From: JAPPOI01 sp028818055
Lineage (GTDB): Bacteria > Pseudomonadota > Alphaproteobacteria > Rhodobacterales > Rhodobacteraceae
Assembly (NCBI GenBank): GCA_965267405.1
Contig: OZ253954.1
Coordinates: forward strand, 2,542,001 to 2,606,000
Direction: 5' to 3'
Length of the DNA stretch: 64,000 nucleotides
Under the pieces are notes generated by a model. It saw nothing but the letters and a program-made list of their open reading frames with translations. It was not told where the DNA came from and made no database searches. Below, in pieces: positions 42,859-52,983 of this stretch. Position numbers and translations under genes: made by a program. How positions within the stretch are numbered: the first letter of the stretch is position 1; each line of letters opens with the position of its first letter.

Positions 42859-43422
42859 TTAAGTCGTCGACCCGTCGTCCCAAACCAGCTGAGGCGCGAA
42901 ACGCGGACGCGTAATCGCAACGTCGCGGAAGCGATAATTCGCAAGTCCCACGGTAAATGCAGGCGCCCAGTTCTGTTCGCTTTCGACCACAATCATCTGG
43001 TCGCCAACAGCGATGTCTGGAAGACGGTTTTGCAAGATGGTCAGATCGTCATATCCAGACAATCCGCCAACGCCTTCCGACCAAACAAGCTGCATTTCTT
43101 CAATGTTGGTGACCGGGTCTTGAATCTTTGTCACGACCGTCACACGCAAAGCATTGCCACCTGTTTCGCCGGCAAGATAATCAAATGTCTCGTGGACGGC
43201 TGTCAGATAATTGTTGTCAATCTCAACGGTCTCACGCGACAGCATGTCGGCCACGGTGAACGTCGCTTTCTGCGCCACGTTAATCGTCCGGAAGCCATCC
43301 CAGAAAACGAATGTTGCAAGGATCACCCAGACCAGCATGGGCACAGCTAGCACGGCCTCGACGGATAGACCGCCATGTTCGGCTTTCTTGAATTTCTCAA
43401 TTGGATTGAAACGCATCTTCAA
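42859..43422 (-). CDS. TadE-like pseudopilin-type protein
   Basis: A 187-residue protein with the TadE/TadG N-terminal pattern: a short charged leader, 'GGLSVEAVLAVPMLVWVI' with Glu at the position typical of prepilin-like processing, one membrane helix, then a periplasmic domain. Third gene of a minus-strand set with another TadE and TadG. Role: minor component of Flp/Tad pili or a related surface structure. No Tad secretion ATPase in the window. Confidence 0.75.
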   Translation of the reverse strand: MKMRFNPIEKFKKAEHGGLSVEAVLAVPMLVWVILATFVFWDGFRTINVAQKATFTVADMLSRETVEIDNNYLTAVHETFDYLAGETGGNALRVTVVTKIQDPVTNIEEMQLVWSEGVGGLSGYDDLTILQNRLPDIAVGDQMIVVESEQNWAPAFTVGLANYRFRDVAITRPRFAPQLVWDDGSTT

Positions 43423-43475
43423 ATCCTAACCTTTTACTCACACGCCGCTAATGCGGCTACCGCCCCCGGTTATTG

Positions 43476-44060
43476 TTAGCCGCCGGCGCTGATGCCACCA
43501 GACGTGTCTTCCATCGAACGATCGCCCGGTTCGGTGACAAACGCCGCCGTTGTGACAATCGCGTACTTGCCTTGGCCAAAGCGTTGCATACGCACGCCAA
43601 GCCCCGTTGAAGGGAAGAGCGGTTCGGACAGTGCGCAGACTTTGATAACCATCATTGTGTTCTGCGTACCCATGTCGAAGTTGACGCCATCCTGATAATC
43701 AGCAGCATTCTTGTTGATGCATTTGATGCTGCCTTTGACAGCATCGACGCCGCCCACCGCGATTGGGATCTGTTCCATTTCAACCTGCAGCGAATTCATA
43801 CAATCCGGCAGGATCGCAGCCTGATCGCAGATGTTTTGGCGGAACGTATTGAAGCTTGGCATGTTGCCGTCACTCAATCTCACATCGCGAACGGCGACAT
43901 TCACGGCCCGCTCAAGCATCACATTACGCACCATGTAATAGCTCGATTCAAATCCCATCAAGAATAGGAAGATGATGATCGGAAACAGGAAGACAAACTC
44001 GATCGTGGCGTTGCCATCCTGATTTTTGCGAAACTTTTTCAACTGGTTAAACATAGTCAC
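43476..44060 (-). CDS. TadE-like pseudopilin-type protein
   Basis: A 194-residue protein. The leader ends before 'DGNATIEFVFLFPIIIFLFLMGFE', the hallmark TadE helix with Glu at +5-like position; the periplasmic part has several Cys residues ('ICDQAAILPDCMN'). It starts 19 bases after tadG. Function as minor pilin of the Tad system is inferred from family. Confidence 0.82.
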   Translation of the reverse strand: MTMFNQLKKFRKNQDGNATIEFVFLFPIIIFLFLMGFESSYYMVRNVMLERAVNVAVRDVRLSDGNMPSFNTFRQNICDQAAILPDCMNSLQVEMEQIPIAVGGVDAVKGSIKCINKNAADYQDGVNFDMGTQNTMMVIKVCALSEPLFPSTGLGVRMQRFGQGKYAIVTTAAFVTEPGDRSMEDTSGGISAGG

Positions 44061-44079
44061 TCACAAACCTTGGGGGTTA

Positions 44080-45792
44080 TCAATTTGTAAGACGGAGCAG
44101 TGTGATCTGCCCTGCGATGGCATCGAAAGCGGCGCTGATTTCGGTACCGGAGACATCGAAGTAGTTGCCGGCCTTGCTGGCGCAGTTCTCCATCGCGGCA
44201 AGTCCAGCAGAAGGTGCTTCAAAGCCAATCGCGAACACTTCGATTTTCTCGTCATACTTGGCAGCGTCGCATATGTCCTCCAGACGATCATCAATCGAGC
44301 CATAGCCTTCGGTCTGGATAACCGTATCGTCATGCTCAGCGAACGCTGTGCTGTCTGAATTCTCGAAGAAGAACGATGCGATGTCTCTTGCTGCGAACCG
44401 ACGATTCAGTTCGAGATAGTCGCGCTGTAGCGCATCCGCAGGAATATCAACGTCGGCGGTGTAGTAGTCATCAGATGTTGTCCACGGCGAACCTGGCACA
44501 TACCAACGTTCAGACGGATCGTTGTCCGGCATTTCAACATAGTAGCCGTCATAGTGCGTCAGGTCCCGCCCAAGCACTGCATCAAAGCCCGTTGTGCGGC
44601 TTTCTGCGTGCCAAATCCGTGTTGGACCGTACTTGAACTCGTCCTTCAGGTCGCGCTGGATGGTGTTTGCGCCGTCAGTCATCAGAACGACGATCTTTTT
44701 GGTCTTAAGTCCGTCGTAAGCACCAGGGCGGCCACGAACTTCTTCAGCAAGAACGCCGTCATCTACCATGCCCTCGATAACCGGGGCGATTGCCGGATCA
44801 AGCAAGGCGACGCCCCACTTCATGCCGTTGTCGATGCCGGTCCAACCGCCAGCCGACAGGTCGTCGATGTGATCAGCCAGGGCGACCGGATCCGTTTCCA
44901 GGACCATGATCTCAGAGCGTGTATCGTCGCACCAGCGCTCCCACATATCCGGAGAATTATAGTTGTCGCGGCCGCGATCGAAGTGGGCATAGCGTGTCAG
45001 CGGTGTGGTTGCGGAAATCTCGGTCGAATTGAAGTCACCGTCCTCGAAACGCACGCATGTTGAGTCGTTGTGCTCGGTCGAATAGGCGGAAATTGCACCG
45101 GGATGAGCACCCACAGGCAATGTCACCGAGATGATCTCTCCGTCAGCGTTCAGACGCGACAGAAGCTCGCTGCCAGTCACAACCGTTGCGTTGTAAGGAA
45201 TGATCGAAATCGATGTTCTTGAAGCATTCGGGCCAGTCGTCAGGACGTGATTGACGAAATCTGTCGCGGCGACTTTCAGGTTGTCCATTTTGCTGTTCCA
45301 ACCCATCGACCCAGAAATATCGACGATGAGCGAGATTTCGATGTTCATGATGGCTTCTTCGGCAGCACCGCCCGATGGCGATTCCAATGTATCGATGCCC
45401 ATCATGTTCATCAGCATGGTGTCGGTCTGCACGCTTGACGTGGCCATCACGCGGCGAGACACCAGATCGTTTCCATTTGCGTTTTCATCCACCGCAGTGA
45501 CGGTCACGCTGTCCGGATCAAGCCCGGCCTTCGCAACGTGATCCTTGATCAGAATTTCTGCGTCGAGGTCTTGCGACAACGAGGACGCCGCCAAAATTGC
45601 GTTGTCCAGGGTGTTTTGCATGGCCACGCGGTTCGTCTCGTGGCGCATGGAGTCGATTGCGATGCCAGCTAGCATCAGAACCAATACCAAAATGAAGAGG
45701 GTGAAGATCACCAAAGAGCCGGATTCATCCTTGCGGAACGCTTTTTCGCGTCTCGCGATAGCACAGCTCAATGACTCAATAACAAACCACAT
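44080..45792 (-). CDS. TadG-like protein with von Willebrand factor A domain
   Basis: A 570-residue protein: N-terminal cytoplasmic leader, a membrane helix ('LVIFTLFILVLVLMLAGIAID', about 27-47), then a large periplasmic vWA domain. The metal-ion adhesion site is 'DISGSMG' near 154-160 with a later 'LMTDGANT'. TadG-type proteins are assembly or adhesion parts of Tad pili. First gene of the three-gene set. A 293-base gap to the divergent glutamate dehydrogenase holds the promoters. Confidence 0.85.
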   Translation of the reverse strand: MWFVIESLSCAIARREKAFRKDESGSLVIFTLFILVLVLMLAGIAIDSMRHETNRVAMQNTLDNAILAASSLSQDLDAEILIKDHVAKAGLDPDSVTVTAVDENANGNDLVSRRVMATSSVQTDTMLMNMMGIDTLESPSGGAAEEAIMNIEISLIVDISGSMGWNSKMDNLKVAATDFVNHVLTTGPNASRTSISIIPYNATVVTGSELLSRLNADGEIISVTLPVGAHPGAISAYSTEHNDSTCVRFEDGDFNSTEISATTPLTRYAHFDRGRDNYNSPDMWERWCDDTRSEIMVLETDPVALADHIDDLSAGGWTGIDNGMKWGVALLDPAIAPVIEGMVDDGVLAEEVRGRPGAYDGLKTKKIVVLMTDGANTIQRDLKDEFKYGPTRIWHAESRTTGFDAVLGRDLTHYDGYYVEMPDNDPSERWYVPGSPWTTSDDYYTADVDIPADALQRDYLELNRRFAARDIASFFFENSDSTAFAEHDDTVIQTEGYGSIDDRLEDICDAAKYDEKIEVFAIGFEAPSAGLAAMENCASKAGNYFDVSGTEISAAFDAIAGQITLLRLTN

Positions 45793-46085
45793 AGCAGATC
45801 ACTCACTACAATTGCGCCATGAACGGGGGGACAGCGCGGAAACTTAAACTTGATGGAATTTATGCGCTAAAATTGTGGCGCGAATATGGCGCACCAAGTG
45901 CCGTTGAGGGCGATATTGACCTCTGACAAGGAACATTTTCAACGATTTCTATGAGTTGTCGCCAACGGCAAAACAATCGGCGGGTTTTCAAAGCCAATGG
46001 CCTTTTCGAATAGGTCTGTTAGGCTTTCCCTAACGTTAATCAATCCGTCATCAGAATCGGATGAAAAAAGTGGAGGGATTTGCCG

Positions 46086-47522
46086 ATGAGCAATATTGGC
46101 TCAAACGAACCGTCATTCCGTGAAAGCGTTGATCTCATGTTCAACCGGGCAGCGGCTCTGATGGACCTCCCGCCCGGTCTTGAAAACAAAATTCGTGTTT
46201 GTAACTCGACCTATACGGTTCGGTTTGGCGTCAAACTTCGCGGCGAAATCCACACATTCACAGGTTATCGTTCGGTTCATTCAGAGCATATGGAACCTGT
46301 GAAAGGCGGTATCCGCTTTTCGTTGGGCGTCAATCAGGACGAAGTCGAAGCTCTTGCAGCCCTGATGACGTACAAATGTGCCTTGGTCGAAACTCCGTTC
46401 GGAGGATCGAAAGGTGGCCTGTGTATCGATCCGCGCCTCTACGACGAAGACGAGATGGAAAGGGTCACGCGTCGCTTTGCCTATGAATTGGCCAAGCGTG
46501 ACCTCATTCACCCATCACAAAACGTGCCGGCGCCAGATATGGGAACGGGTGAACGCGAGATGGCCTGGATCGCCGACCAATATGCGCGGATGAACACGAC
46601 CGATATCAACGCCCGTGCCTGTGTCACCGGCAAGCCGCCGCACGCGGGCGGCATTCAAGGTCGCGTCGAAGCGACAGGGCGAGGTGTTCAATACGCCTTG
46701 CAGGAATTTTTCCGCCACCCCGACGACATTGCGTCTGCCAAGCTGAGTGGAACTCTTGATGGCAAGCGTGTCGTTGTTCAAGGGCTCGGAAATGTGGGAT
46801 ACCACGCCGCCAAGTTCCTCGCTGACGAAGATGGCTGCAAAATTGTCGGCATCATCGAACGCGACGGTGCCTTGGTCGATGATGATGGTCTCGATGTCGA
46901 AAACATAAGCCATTGGATCCGCAGCCACGGTGGCGTCAGCGGTTATGCCGATGCGAAATATGTCGAAGACGGCGCCAAGGTTCTGGAACATGATTGCGAT
47001 ATCCTGATCCCTGCCGCGCTCGAGGGCGTGATCAATCTGTCCAACGCGGATCGCGTGAAGGCACCGCTCATCATTGAAGCAGCCAATGGACCGGTGACCG
47101 CTGGCGCTGATGAGGTTCTGCGCAAGAAAGGTGCGGTCATCATCCCGGATATGTACGCGAACGCCGGCGGTGTGACTGTGTCGTATTTTGAATGGGTCAA
47201 AAACCTCAGCCACATTCGTTTCGGTCGTATGCAGCGACGTCAGGAAGAAGCACGTCACATGCTGCTTCTGGCCGAGCTTGAGCGGCTTGATCATTATCTT
47301 GGTGATGCATGGTCGATGACCGCCGACTTCAAAGACAAGTATCTAAAAGGCGCGGGCGAGCTTGAGCTTGTGCGCTCTGGTCTCGATGACACGATGCGCG
47401 GAGCCTATCAGTCCATGCGGGAAGTGTGGCGCGGCCGCGATGACGTGACCGACCTCAGAACGGCGGCTTATATCGTCTCGATCGAGCGTGTTGCCGCCAG
47501 TTATCGTGCGAAAGGTCTCTGA
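46086..47522 (+). CDS. gdhA: Glu/Leu/Phe/Val dehydrogenase family, NAD-type glutamate dehydrogenase
   Basis: A 478-residue enzyme that interconverts glutamate and 2-oxoglutarate plus ammonia. The substrate site 'PVKGGIRF' and catalytic Lys region 'MTYKCALVETPFGGSKGGL' are present, followed by the NAD fold 'VVQGLGNVGYHAA'. The ATG at 46086 is chosen for the GGAGG nine bases before it; a TTG at 46080 is in frame. Cofactor preference is not certain from sequence. Confidence 0.93.
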   Translation: MSNIGSNEPSFRESVDLMFNRAAALMDLPPGLENKIRVCNSTYTVRFGVKLRGEIHTFTGYRSVHSEHMEPVKGGIRFSLGVNQDEVEALAALMTYKCALVETPFGGSKGGLCIDPRLYDEDEMERVTRRFAYELAKRDLIHPSQNVPAPDMGTGEREMAWIADQYARMNTTDINARACVTGKPPHAGGIQGRVEATGRGVQYALQEFFRHPDDIASAKLSGTLDGKRVVVQGLGNVGYHAAKFLADEDGCKIVGIIERDGALVDDDGLDVENISHWIRSHGGVSGYADAKYVEDGAKVLEHDCDILIPAALEGVINLSNADRVKAPLIIEAANGPVTAGADEVLRKKGAVIIPDMYANAGGVTVSYFEWVKNLSHIRFGRMQRRQEEARHMLLLAELERLDHYLGDAWSMTADFKDKYLKGAGELELVRSGLDDTMRGAYQSMREVWRGRDDVTDLRTAAYIVSIERVAASYRAKGL

Positions 47523-47564
47523 CGCCGTCTGGACTTCGGGCGGGGCAAGCCCGATATTAACTGC

Positions 47565-49505
47565 ATGAGCTTGCCCCCCGGATTCCTCGACGAACTGAAA
47601 AGCCGCACGTCGCTTTCGCACGTCGTGGGTCGAAAGGTGATCTGGGACGCCCGTAAGTCCAATCAGGGCAAGGGCGACATGTGGGCGCCATGCCCGTTCC
47701 ATCAGGAAAAAACCGCCTCGTTTCATGTCGATGATCGCAAGGGGTTTTACTATTGCTTTGGGTGCCACGCAAAAGGCGATGCACTGAACTTTGTGCAGGA
47801 AACTGAAAACGTTAGCTTCATTGAAGCCATTGAAATCTTGGCGCGTGAAGCGGGCATGACGATGCCTGCCCCGGACCCGAAGGCCCGGGAAAAGGCCGAT
47901 CGAAACTCGATCTTGGCGGATGTGATGGAGCAAGCTGTTCAGTTCTATCGCCTGCAACTCAAGACCGCTGCGGGTGCCGCCGCCCGAGAGTATCTCGCAG
48001 GGCGCGGACTTTCGGATTCGGCGCTGGAGCGTTGGGAAATTGGTTTCGCTCCTGCCGGATGGCAGGCGCTTTGGGATCATTTGACGGCCAAGGGTGTCAA
48101 AGATGAGCTACTTCTCGCTGCTGGTCTGGCGAAACCCAGCAATCAGGGGAAGAAACCTTACGATACTTTCCGCAACCGGATCATGTACCCCATCCGCGAT
48201 GCCCGCGGACGATGCATTGCCTTTGGTGGCCGTGCGATGGACCCGACCGACAACGCAAAGTATCTGAACTCTCCCGAAACCGATCTGTTCGACAAGGGCA
48301 GAAGCCTATTCAACCACGGTCCCGCGCGTGAAGCCGCTGGTAAGGGCGAACCCTTGGTCGTGGCGGAAGGGTATATGGATGTTATCGCGCTTTCTGAGGC
48401 CGGGCTTACTGCTTCGGTCGCGCCCTTGGGCACCGCGGTTACCGAAGACCAGCTACGCCTTCTTTGGCGCATAAGTGACGAGCCTGTTATCGCGCTTGAT
48501 GGCGACACGGCGGGTCTGCGCGCAGCCATGCGTGTTGTTGATCTGGCTTTGCCCATGATCGAAGCCGGGAAGTCCCTGCGGTTTTGCTTGATGCCCGAGG
48601 GCATGGATCCCGACGACCTGATCCGCAACGACGGCCCCGCCGCAATGCGGCGCCTGATCGACCAGGCGCAACCGATGGTACAGCTGCTCTGGCGGCGGGA
48701 AACGGATGGCAAGAACTTCGACAGCCCGGAACGCAAAGCGGCGCTTGATCGAAGTCTGCGCGAAGCGATCAAGAAGATCGGGGATCCATCTCTTCGTCGA
48801 CACTACGGAGACGAAATCAATCAGCTGCGGCGGTCGCTGTTTGGTCAAGGCCGTCCATCAGGTGGACCCGGGAAGAAGGGTAGTTGGAAGCGCATGTCGT
48901 ATGCGCCGACCGCGGAAACCAAAGCAAGCGCTCTTGCTGCCTCGGGCACAGCGTTCGAAGACCAGCTTCGTGAAGCGGTGATACTGGCGACATTGGTTCG
49001 CCATCCCTCACTGGTCGATGCGTTCACAGCGGATCTGGAGCGTCTGATAACGACCACGCCCGAACACAGCGCCGTGCAACTGGCACTTTTGCACACCGGT
49101 GGCGGCGAAGAAAACGAATTGGAAGCACTTTGCGGCCAGGCTGCCCTTGAAAAGCTGTTCCAGCCGCGCCATGTGCAGATTTCCCCCGGTGTCGTCGGGA
49201 ACGACATCGAGGTCGCCGAACTCTCTGTTGCCGAAGCTTTTGCAAAAATTAATGCAAAACGCGGCATTGTGCATGAGATCGCCGAAGCTGTCGAAGACCT
49301 TGATGGATTGGTCGATGAAGGGCTGACGTGGCGACTGGGACAGGCGGCGGAAGCAATGAATGCCGCCGGCAAGACTGGGGGCGAGGATAGAGCGGAATTT
49401 GACGTCGGGCCCAACGGGGCCCGTGTAAAGCGGGACGAAAAGCAAAAGCTGGACGCGCTTCTCGATCAAATTGATTTCGGGAAAGGGCGGCGGAACCAAC
49501 CGTAG
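47565..49505 (+). CDS. dnaG: DNA primase DnaG
   Basis: Makes RNA primers for replication. The 646-residue protein has the N-terminal CHC2 zinc finger (Cys43, His46, Cys64, Cys67), the RNA-polymerase/Toprim core ('VVAEGYMDVIAL', 'ALDGDTAGLRAA') and a C-terminal helicase-binding part. It directly precedes rpoD, as in the ancestral macromolecular-synthesis operon (rpsU is not seen). Confidence 0.97.
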   Translation: MSLPPGFLDELKSRTSLSHVVGRKVIWDARKSNQGKGDMWAPCPFHQEKTASFHVDDRKGFYYCFGCHAKGDALNFVQETENVSFIEAIEILAREAGMTMPAPDPKAREKADRNSILADVMEQAVQFYRLQLKTAAGAAAREYLAGRGLSDSALERWEIGFAPAGWQALWDHLTAKGVKDELLLAAGLAKPSNQGKKPYDTFRNRIMYPIRDARGRCIAFGGRAMDPTDNAKYLNSPETDLFDKGRSLFNHGPAREAAGKGEPLVVAEGYMDVIALSEAGLTASVAPLGTAVTEDQLRLLWRISDEPVIALDGDTAGLRAAMRVVDLALPMIEAGKSLRFCLMPEGMDPDDLIRNDGPAAMRRLIDQAQPMVQLLWRRETDGKNFDSPERKAALDRSLREAIKKIGDPSLRRHYGDEINQLRRSLFGQGRPSGGPGKKGSWKRMSYAPTAETKASALAASGTAFEDQLREAVILATLVRHPSLVDAFTADLERLITTTPEHSAVQLALLHTGGGEENELEALCGQAALEKLFQPRHVQISPGVVGNDIEVAELSVAEAFAKINAKRGIVHEIAEAVEDLDGLVDEGLTWRLGQAAEAMNAAGKTGGEDRAEFDVGPNGARVKRDEKQKLDALLDQIDFGKGRRNQP

Positions 49506-49630
49506 CAAATCTGCTTGTTTCGCAATGAAAATAGGTTAGTGCGGGTTGTGATTCTGTGATTCGCGCTCAATGATTCGGTCGCGGGCGAATCACCTTGACC
49601 CTTTAATACGCGAGTAGTTGGGAGTGCCGG

Positions 49631-51625
49631 ATGGCTGCCAAAGATACGGACGATCGTAAATCCGAAGATCAAGAGGGCGAAGTCGTCCTTGATATGAGCC
49701 AGACAGCGGTCAAGAAGATGATCGCTGATGCGCGTGAAAAAGGTTACATCACGTACGACCAGTTGAACCGGGTTCTGCCTCCGGATCAGGTCTCGTCCGA
49801 GCAGATAGAAGACGTCATGTCGATGCTCTCGGAAATGGGCATCAACATCATCGAAGATGAAGATGACGTCGATGACGAGTCCGAAAAGAGCGGCACGACG
49901 GACGTCGTCGAAGCGTCGACATCGCGTGAGGTTGCCGTTTCGGCAACCGAAACCGAGAAGCTGGATCGCACTGACGACCCGGTCCGCATGTACCTGCGCG
50001 AGATGGGCTCGGTCGAGCTTCTGTCGCGTGAAGGTGAAATTGCGATCGCCAAGCGCATCGAAGCAGGCCGCAACACCATGATTGCAGGGCTTTGCGAAAG
50101 CCCGCTGACATTCCAGGCGATCACCATCTGGCGTGACGAACTTCTGAACGAAGACATCCTGCTGCGCGACGTCATCGACCTTGAAACCACATTCGGCCGC
50201 TCGATGGGCGAAGACGACGAAGAAGAAGAGCCAGTTGTCGGCAACGTCGACGTAAACGCCGCCGCGCCTGAGAAGAAATCGTCCGAGCCCGAGTTGGACG
50301 CCGACGGCAACCCGATCCAAAACGATGATGACGACGACGAAGACGACGCCGCCAACATGTCGCTTGCTGCGATGGAAATGGCCCTGAAGCCGCGCGTGCT
50401 CGAAATCCTCGACAACATCGCCAAAGACTATTCCAAACTGTCCGACATGCAGGACTTGCGCATGTCCGCCACGCTGAACGAAGACGACAGCTTCAGCGCC
50501 AAGGAAGAGAAGAAATACCAGAAGCTCCGGTCCGAGATCGTTGAGCTTGTGAACGAGCTTCACCTTCACAACAACCGTATCGAAGCGCTGATCGACCAGC
50601 TTTACGGTATCAACCGCCGCATCATGTCGATCGACACGAATATGGTGAAACTCGCCGACCAGGCGCGGATCAACCGTCGTGAGTTCATCGAGGAATACCG
50701 CGGTTACGAACTTGACCCGAACTGGCTTGACCGGATGGGCGAAAAGACCGGACGTGGTTGGAAAACCCTGATGGAACGCTCGATCCCGAAGATCGAAGAG
50801 CTTCGCGGTGAGATGGCGCAGGTTGGTCAGTATGTCGGCGTCGACATCCCGGAATTCCGCCGCATCGTTCAGCAGGTTCAGAAGGGTGAAAAAGAAGCCC
50901 GTCAGGCCAAGAAGGAAATGGTCGAAGCCAACCTTCGCCTGGTGATCTCGATCGCCAAAAAGTACACGAACCGCGGCCTGCAATTCCTTGATCTTATTCA
51001 GGAAGGCAACATTGGCCTGATGAAGGCCGTCGACAAATTTGAATACCGTCGCGGTTATAAGTTCTCGACCTATGCGACGTGGTGGATCCGTCAGGCAATC
51101 ACACGCTCGATCGCTGACCAGGCCCGCACGATCCGTATCCCGGTCCATATGATCGAAACGATCAACAAGCTCGTGCGCACCGGCCGCCAGATGCTGCACG
51201 AAATTGGCCGCGAGCCAACGCCCGAGGAACTGGCCGAGAAACTGCAAATGCCGCTTGAGAAGGTCCGCAAGGTGATGAAGATCGCCAAGGAACCGATTTC
51301 GTTGGAAACGCCGATTGGCGACGAGGAAGACAGCCAGCTTGGCGATTTTATCGAAGACAAGAACGCAGTTCTACCGCTGGATTCCGCCATTCAGGAAAAC
51401 CTGAAGGAAACCACGACCCGCGTGTTGGCCTCGCTTACGCCGCGCGAAGAACGCGTCCTGCGCATGCGCTTCGGCATCGGCATGAACACCGACCACACGC
51501 TCGAAGAAGTCGGCCAACAGTTCAGCGTGACCCGCGAACGTATCCGTCAGATTGAAGCGAAGGCCCTGCGGAAACTGAAGCACCCAAGCCGAAGCCGGAA
51601 ACTGCGGAGCTTCTTGGATCAGTAA
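49631..51625 (+). CDS. rpoD: Primary sigma factor RpoD (sigma-70)
   Basis: A 664-residue housekeeping sigma factor. Region 1.1 is at the N-terminus, then 'DPVRMYLREMG' (region 1.2), an acidic non-conserved region (about 190-250). Regions 2.3-2.4 follow with 'YKFSTYATWWIRQAITRSIA'-like core for -10 recognition, and region 4 with 'TLEEVGQQFSVTRERIRQIEAKALRKL' pattern for -35 binding. A strong terminator follows. Length is typical for alphaproteobacteria. Confidence 0.98.
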   Translation: MAAKDTDDRKSEDQEGEVVLDMSQTAVKKMIADAREKGYITYDQLNRVLPPDQVSSEQIEDVMSMLSEMGINIIEDEDDVDDESEKSGTTDVVEASTSREVAVSATETEKLDRTDDPVRMYLREMGSVELLSREGEIAIAKRIEAGRNTMIAGLCESPLTFQAITIWRDELLNEDILLRDVIDLETTFGRSMGEDDEEEEPVVGNVDVNAAAPEKKSSEPELDADGNPIQNDDDDDEDDAANMSLAAMEMALKPRVLEILDNIAKDYSKLSDMQDLRMSATLNEDDSFSAKEEKKYQKLRSEIVELVNELHLHNNRIEALIDQLYGINRRIMSIDTNMVKLADQARINRREFIEEYRGYELDPNWLDRMGEKTGRGWKTLMERSIPKIEELRGEMAQVGQYVGVDIPEFRRIVQQVQKGEKEARQAKKEMVEANLRLVISIAKKYTNRGLQFLDLIQEGNIGLMKAVDKFEYRRGYKFSTYATWWIRQAITRSIADQARTIRIPVHMIETINKLVRTGRQMLHEIGREPTPEELAEKLQMPLEKVRKVMKIAKEPISLETPIGDEEDSQLGDFIEDKNAVLPLDSAIQENLKETTTRVLASLTPREERVLRMRFGIGMNTDHTLEEVGQQFSVTRERIRQIEAKALRKLKHPSRSRKLRSFLDQ

Positions 51626-51653
51626 CGGCGCAAGGACCTTTGTTCTTGCACAG

Positions 51654-51685
51654 AAAAGCCCGCACGAAAGTTCGCGCGGGCTTTT
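51654..51685. terminator. Bidirectional terminator after rpoD
   Basis: Ten-base arms AAAAGCCCGC (51654-51663) and GCGGGCTTTT (51676-51685) with a short loop, 28 bases after the rpoD stop and 14 bases before the convergent cupredoxin stop. Classic intrinsic terminator working in both directions. Confidence 0.88.
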
Positions 51686-51699
51686 GATTTTCTAGCTGC

Positions 51700-52041
51700 T
51701 CAACTCGCGACGATCGTGCCCTTCATTCGGGGATGAATGGCGCAGATGTAGCTGTATTCACCGGCGGCTTTGATCTCGACCGTCGCATCCTGTCCACGCC
51801 GCAGGCGTCCGGTGTCGAAAGCGCCATTGTCAGCCGTCGCCGTGTGGGGGGCGGAATCCCGGTTTATGAATTGAACCTTGTCGCCAGCCTCCATCTGAAG
51901 GGTGGCAGGTGAGAACTTGAAGTTTTCGATCTCGACGACATGCACGGCGTGGCTTGCGGCGCTTGCTTTGCCGCCAGCAAGGGGAAGCGCCAATGCGCCA
52001 AGTCCAAGAAGCATGGTCTGTCTGCGGTTGGGATGTGTCAT
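51700..52041 (-). CDS. Periplasmic cupredoxin (amicyanin/plastocyanin-like)
   Basis: A 113-residue blue-copper-type protein. The signal is Tat-like ('NRRQTMLLGLGALALPL'). Copper ligands are a His in 'SAPHTATA' and the Cys-His-Met loop 'CAIHPRMKG', the short ligand loop of amicyanins. Likely a periplasmic electron carrier. Start at 52041 ('MTHPNRR') rather than the frame opening at 52062. Confidence 0.87.
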   Translation of the reverse strand: MTHPNRRQTMLLGLGALALPLAGGKASAASHAVHVVEIENFKFSPATLQMEAGDKVQFINRDSAPHTATADNGAFDTGRLRRGQDATVEIKAAGEYSYICAIHPRMKGTIVAS

Positions 52042-52241
52042 TCTGTACCTCTTAAAAATCAATGAATTTGCGTCGGTTGGACCGATGCGACGTTGAATGA
52101 TGCCAACTTACCAATTCTGGCTATGAGCTTGAAGTCAGAACCCCTTCACATTCACGCGTGATAAGACGACGGCGATGGATCGACCCAAGCGAACCGCTGC
52201 GGTCAGTTGTCGATGCACCCGAATACTGGCAAAATGCCGGT

Positions 52242-52403
52242 ATGGATCCATTTACATTGACTTTTTATGCCATCGTTTGCGGAATTCTGTCGGCAATCGC
52301 CCCCAATCTAGGTGGCATCGCACCACGGCTGATTACGGGGGCGGTGGTTGGCGTGGTCGCCGCTGCAGCACTGCCGTTTCTGAGGGGCATGATCGGCGCG
52401 TGA
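52242..52403 (+). CDS. Small hydrophobic membrane protein
   Basis: A 53-residue Gly/Ala-rich protein with two likely membrane helices ('FTLTFYAIVCGILSAIAP' and 'LITGAVVGVVAAAALPFL'). The ATG at 52242 gives a clean hydrophobic start, although no good ribosome site is visible. A longer GTG-started frame from 52158 has an Arg-rich extension. Function unknown; low certainty as a gene. Confidence 0.45.
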   Translation: MDPFTLTFYAIVCGILSAIAPNLGGIAPRLITGAVVGVVAAAALPFLRGMIGA

Positions 52404-52508
52404 CGTTCGCGATTGCGCGGGTACCCGCTGGCCCAGGGTCGGGTGCGGCCCACTCTGGTCGCCTTCGCCATGCCCTGATAGCATCCCCGCAAATCGGAGG
52501 CATCACCC

Positions 52509-52976
52509 ATGGGCAAACTCATCCGCTTTCTCATCACCCACGCGGTCGCGGTCGCGGTCGGCTTCGGTCTTGGCGTTTATTTCCTGCCAATTCTCACGGC
52601 ACCACCAGCCCCGGACAGCGCCAAGCTTGAAGAAATGGCGGCATCGGCACTTTATACGGCCGAGCTCACCCGCGATCTCCCCGGCAACGATTTCGTCCAT
52701 TGGGGTGAGGGGACGGTCAGCGTTTCGGCCACGGAAGTGACCCATCAGGGCAAGCTGGCGCCGGGGCCAGACTACAAGCTCTATCTCACGCAAGGTTTGG
52801 TGGATCATGAAGACACCTTTGATCGCTCCAAGGCCATTCAGATCGGTGACGTGAAGTCGTTCTCAGGTTTCATCGTCAGCGTGCCGGAAGGCGTCAATGT
52901 CGAAGACTACGACAGCATCTTGGTCTGGTGCGAAGCCTTCAGCGAATTCATCACGGCAGCGACCTACAAGAACTAA
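52509..52976 (+). CDS. DM13-domain protein, membrane anchored
   Basis: A 155-residue protein: an N-terminal membrane helix or signal (9-30), then a DM13 domain ('GNDFVHWGEGTVSVS', 'GPDYKLYLTQG', 'YDSILVWCEAFSEFITAA') with the conserved Cys in its last motif. DM13 domains are proposed to take part in redox or electron transfer; no assay supports a role here. GGAGG site before the ATG. The IMPACT-family gene starts 7 bases after it. Confidence 0.82.
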   Translation: MGKLIRFLITHAVAVAVGFGLGVYFLPILTAPPAPDSAKLEEMAASALYTAELTRDLPGNDFVHWGEGTVSVSATEVTHQGKLAPGPDYKLYLTQGLVDHEDTFDRSKAIQIGDVKSFSGFIVSVPEGVNVEDYDSILVWCEAFSEFITAATYKN

Positions 52977-52983
52977 CCGATCG

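Noticed and set aside
49466..51247. A 593-residue open frame on the minus strand
   Set aside because: It lies entirely opposite dnaG 3' end and rpoD, is rich in Val/Phe/His as expected from the reverse complement of a GC-rich gene, and matches no family.
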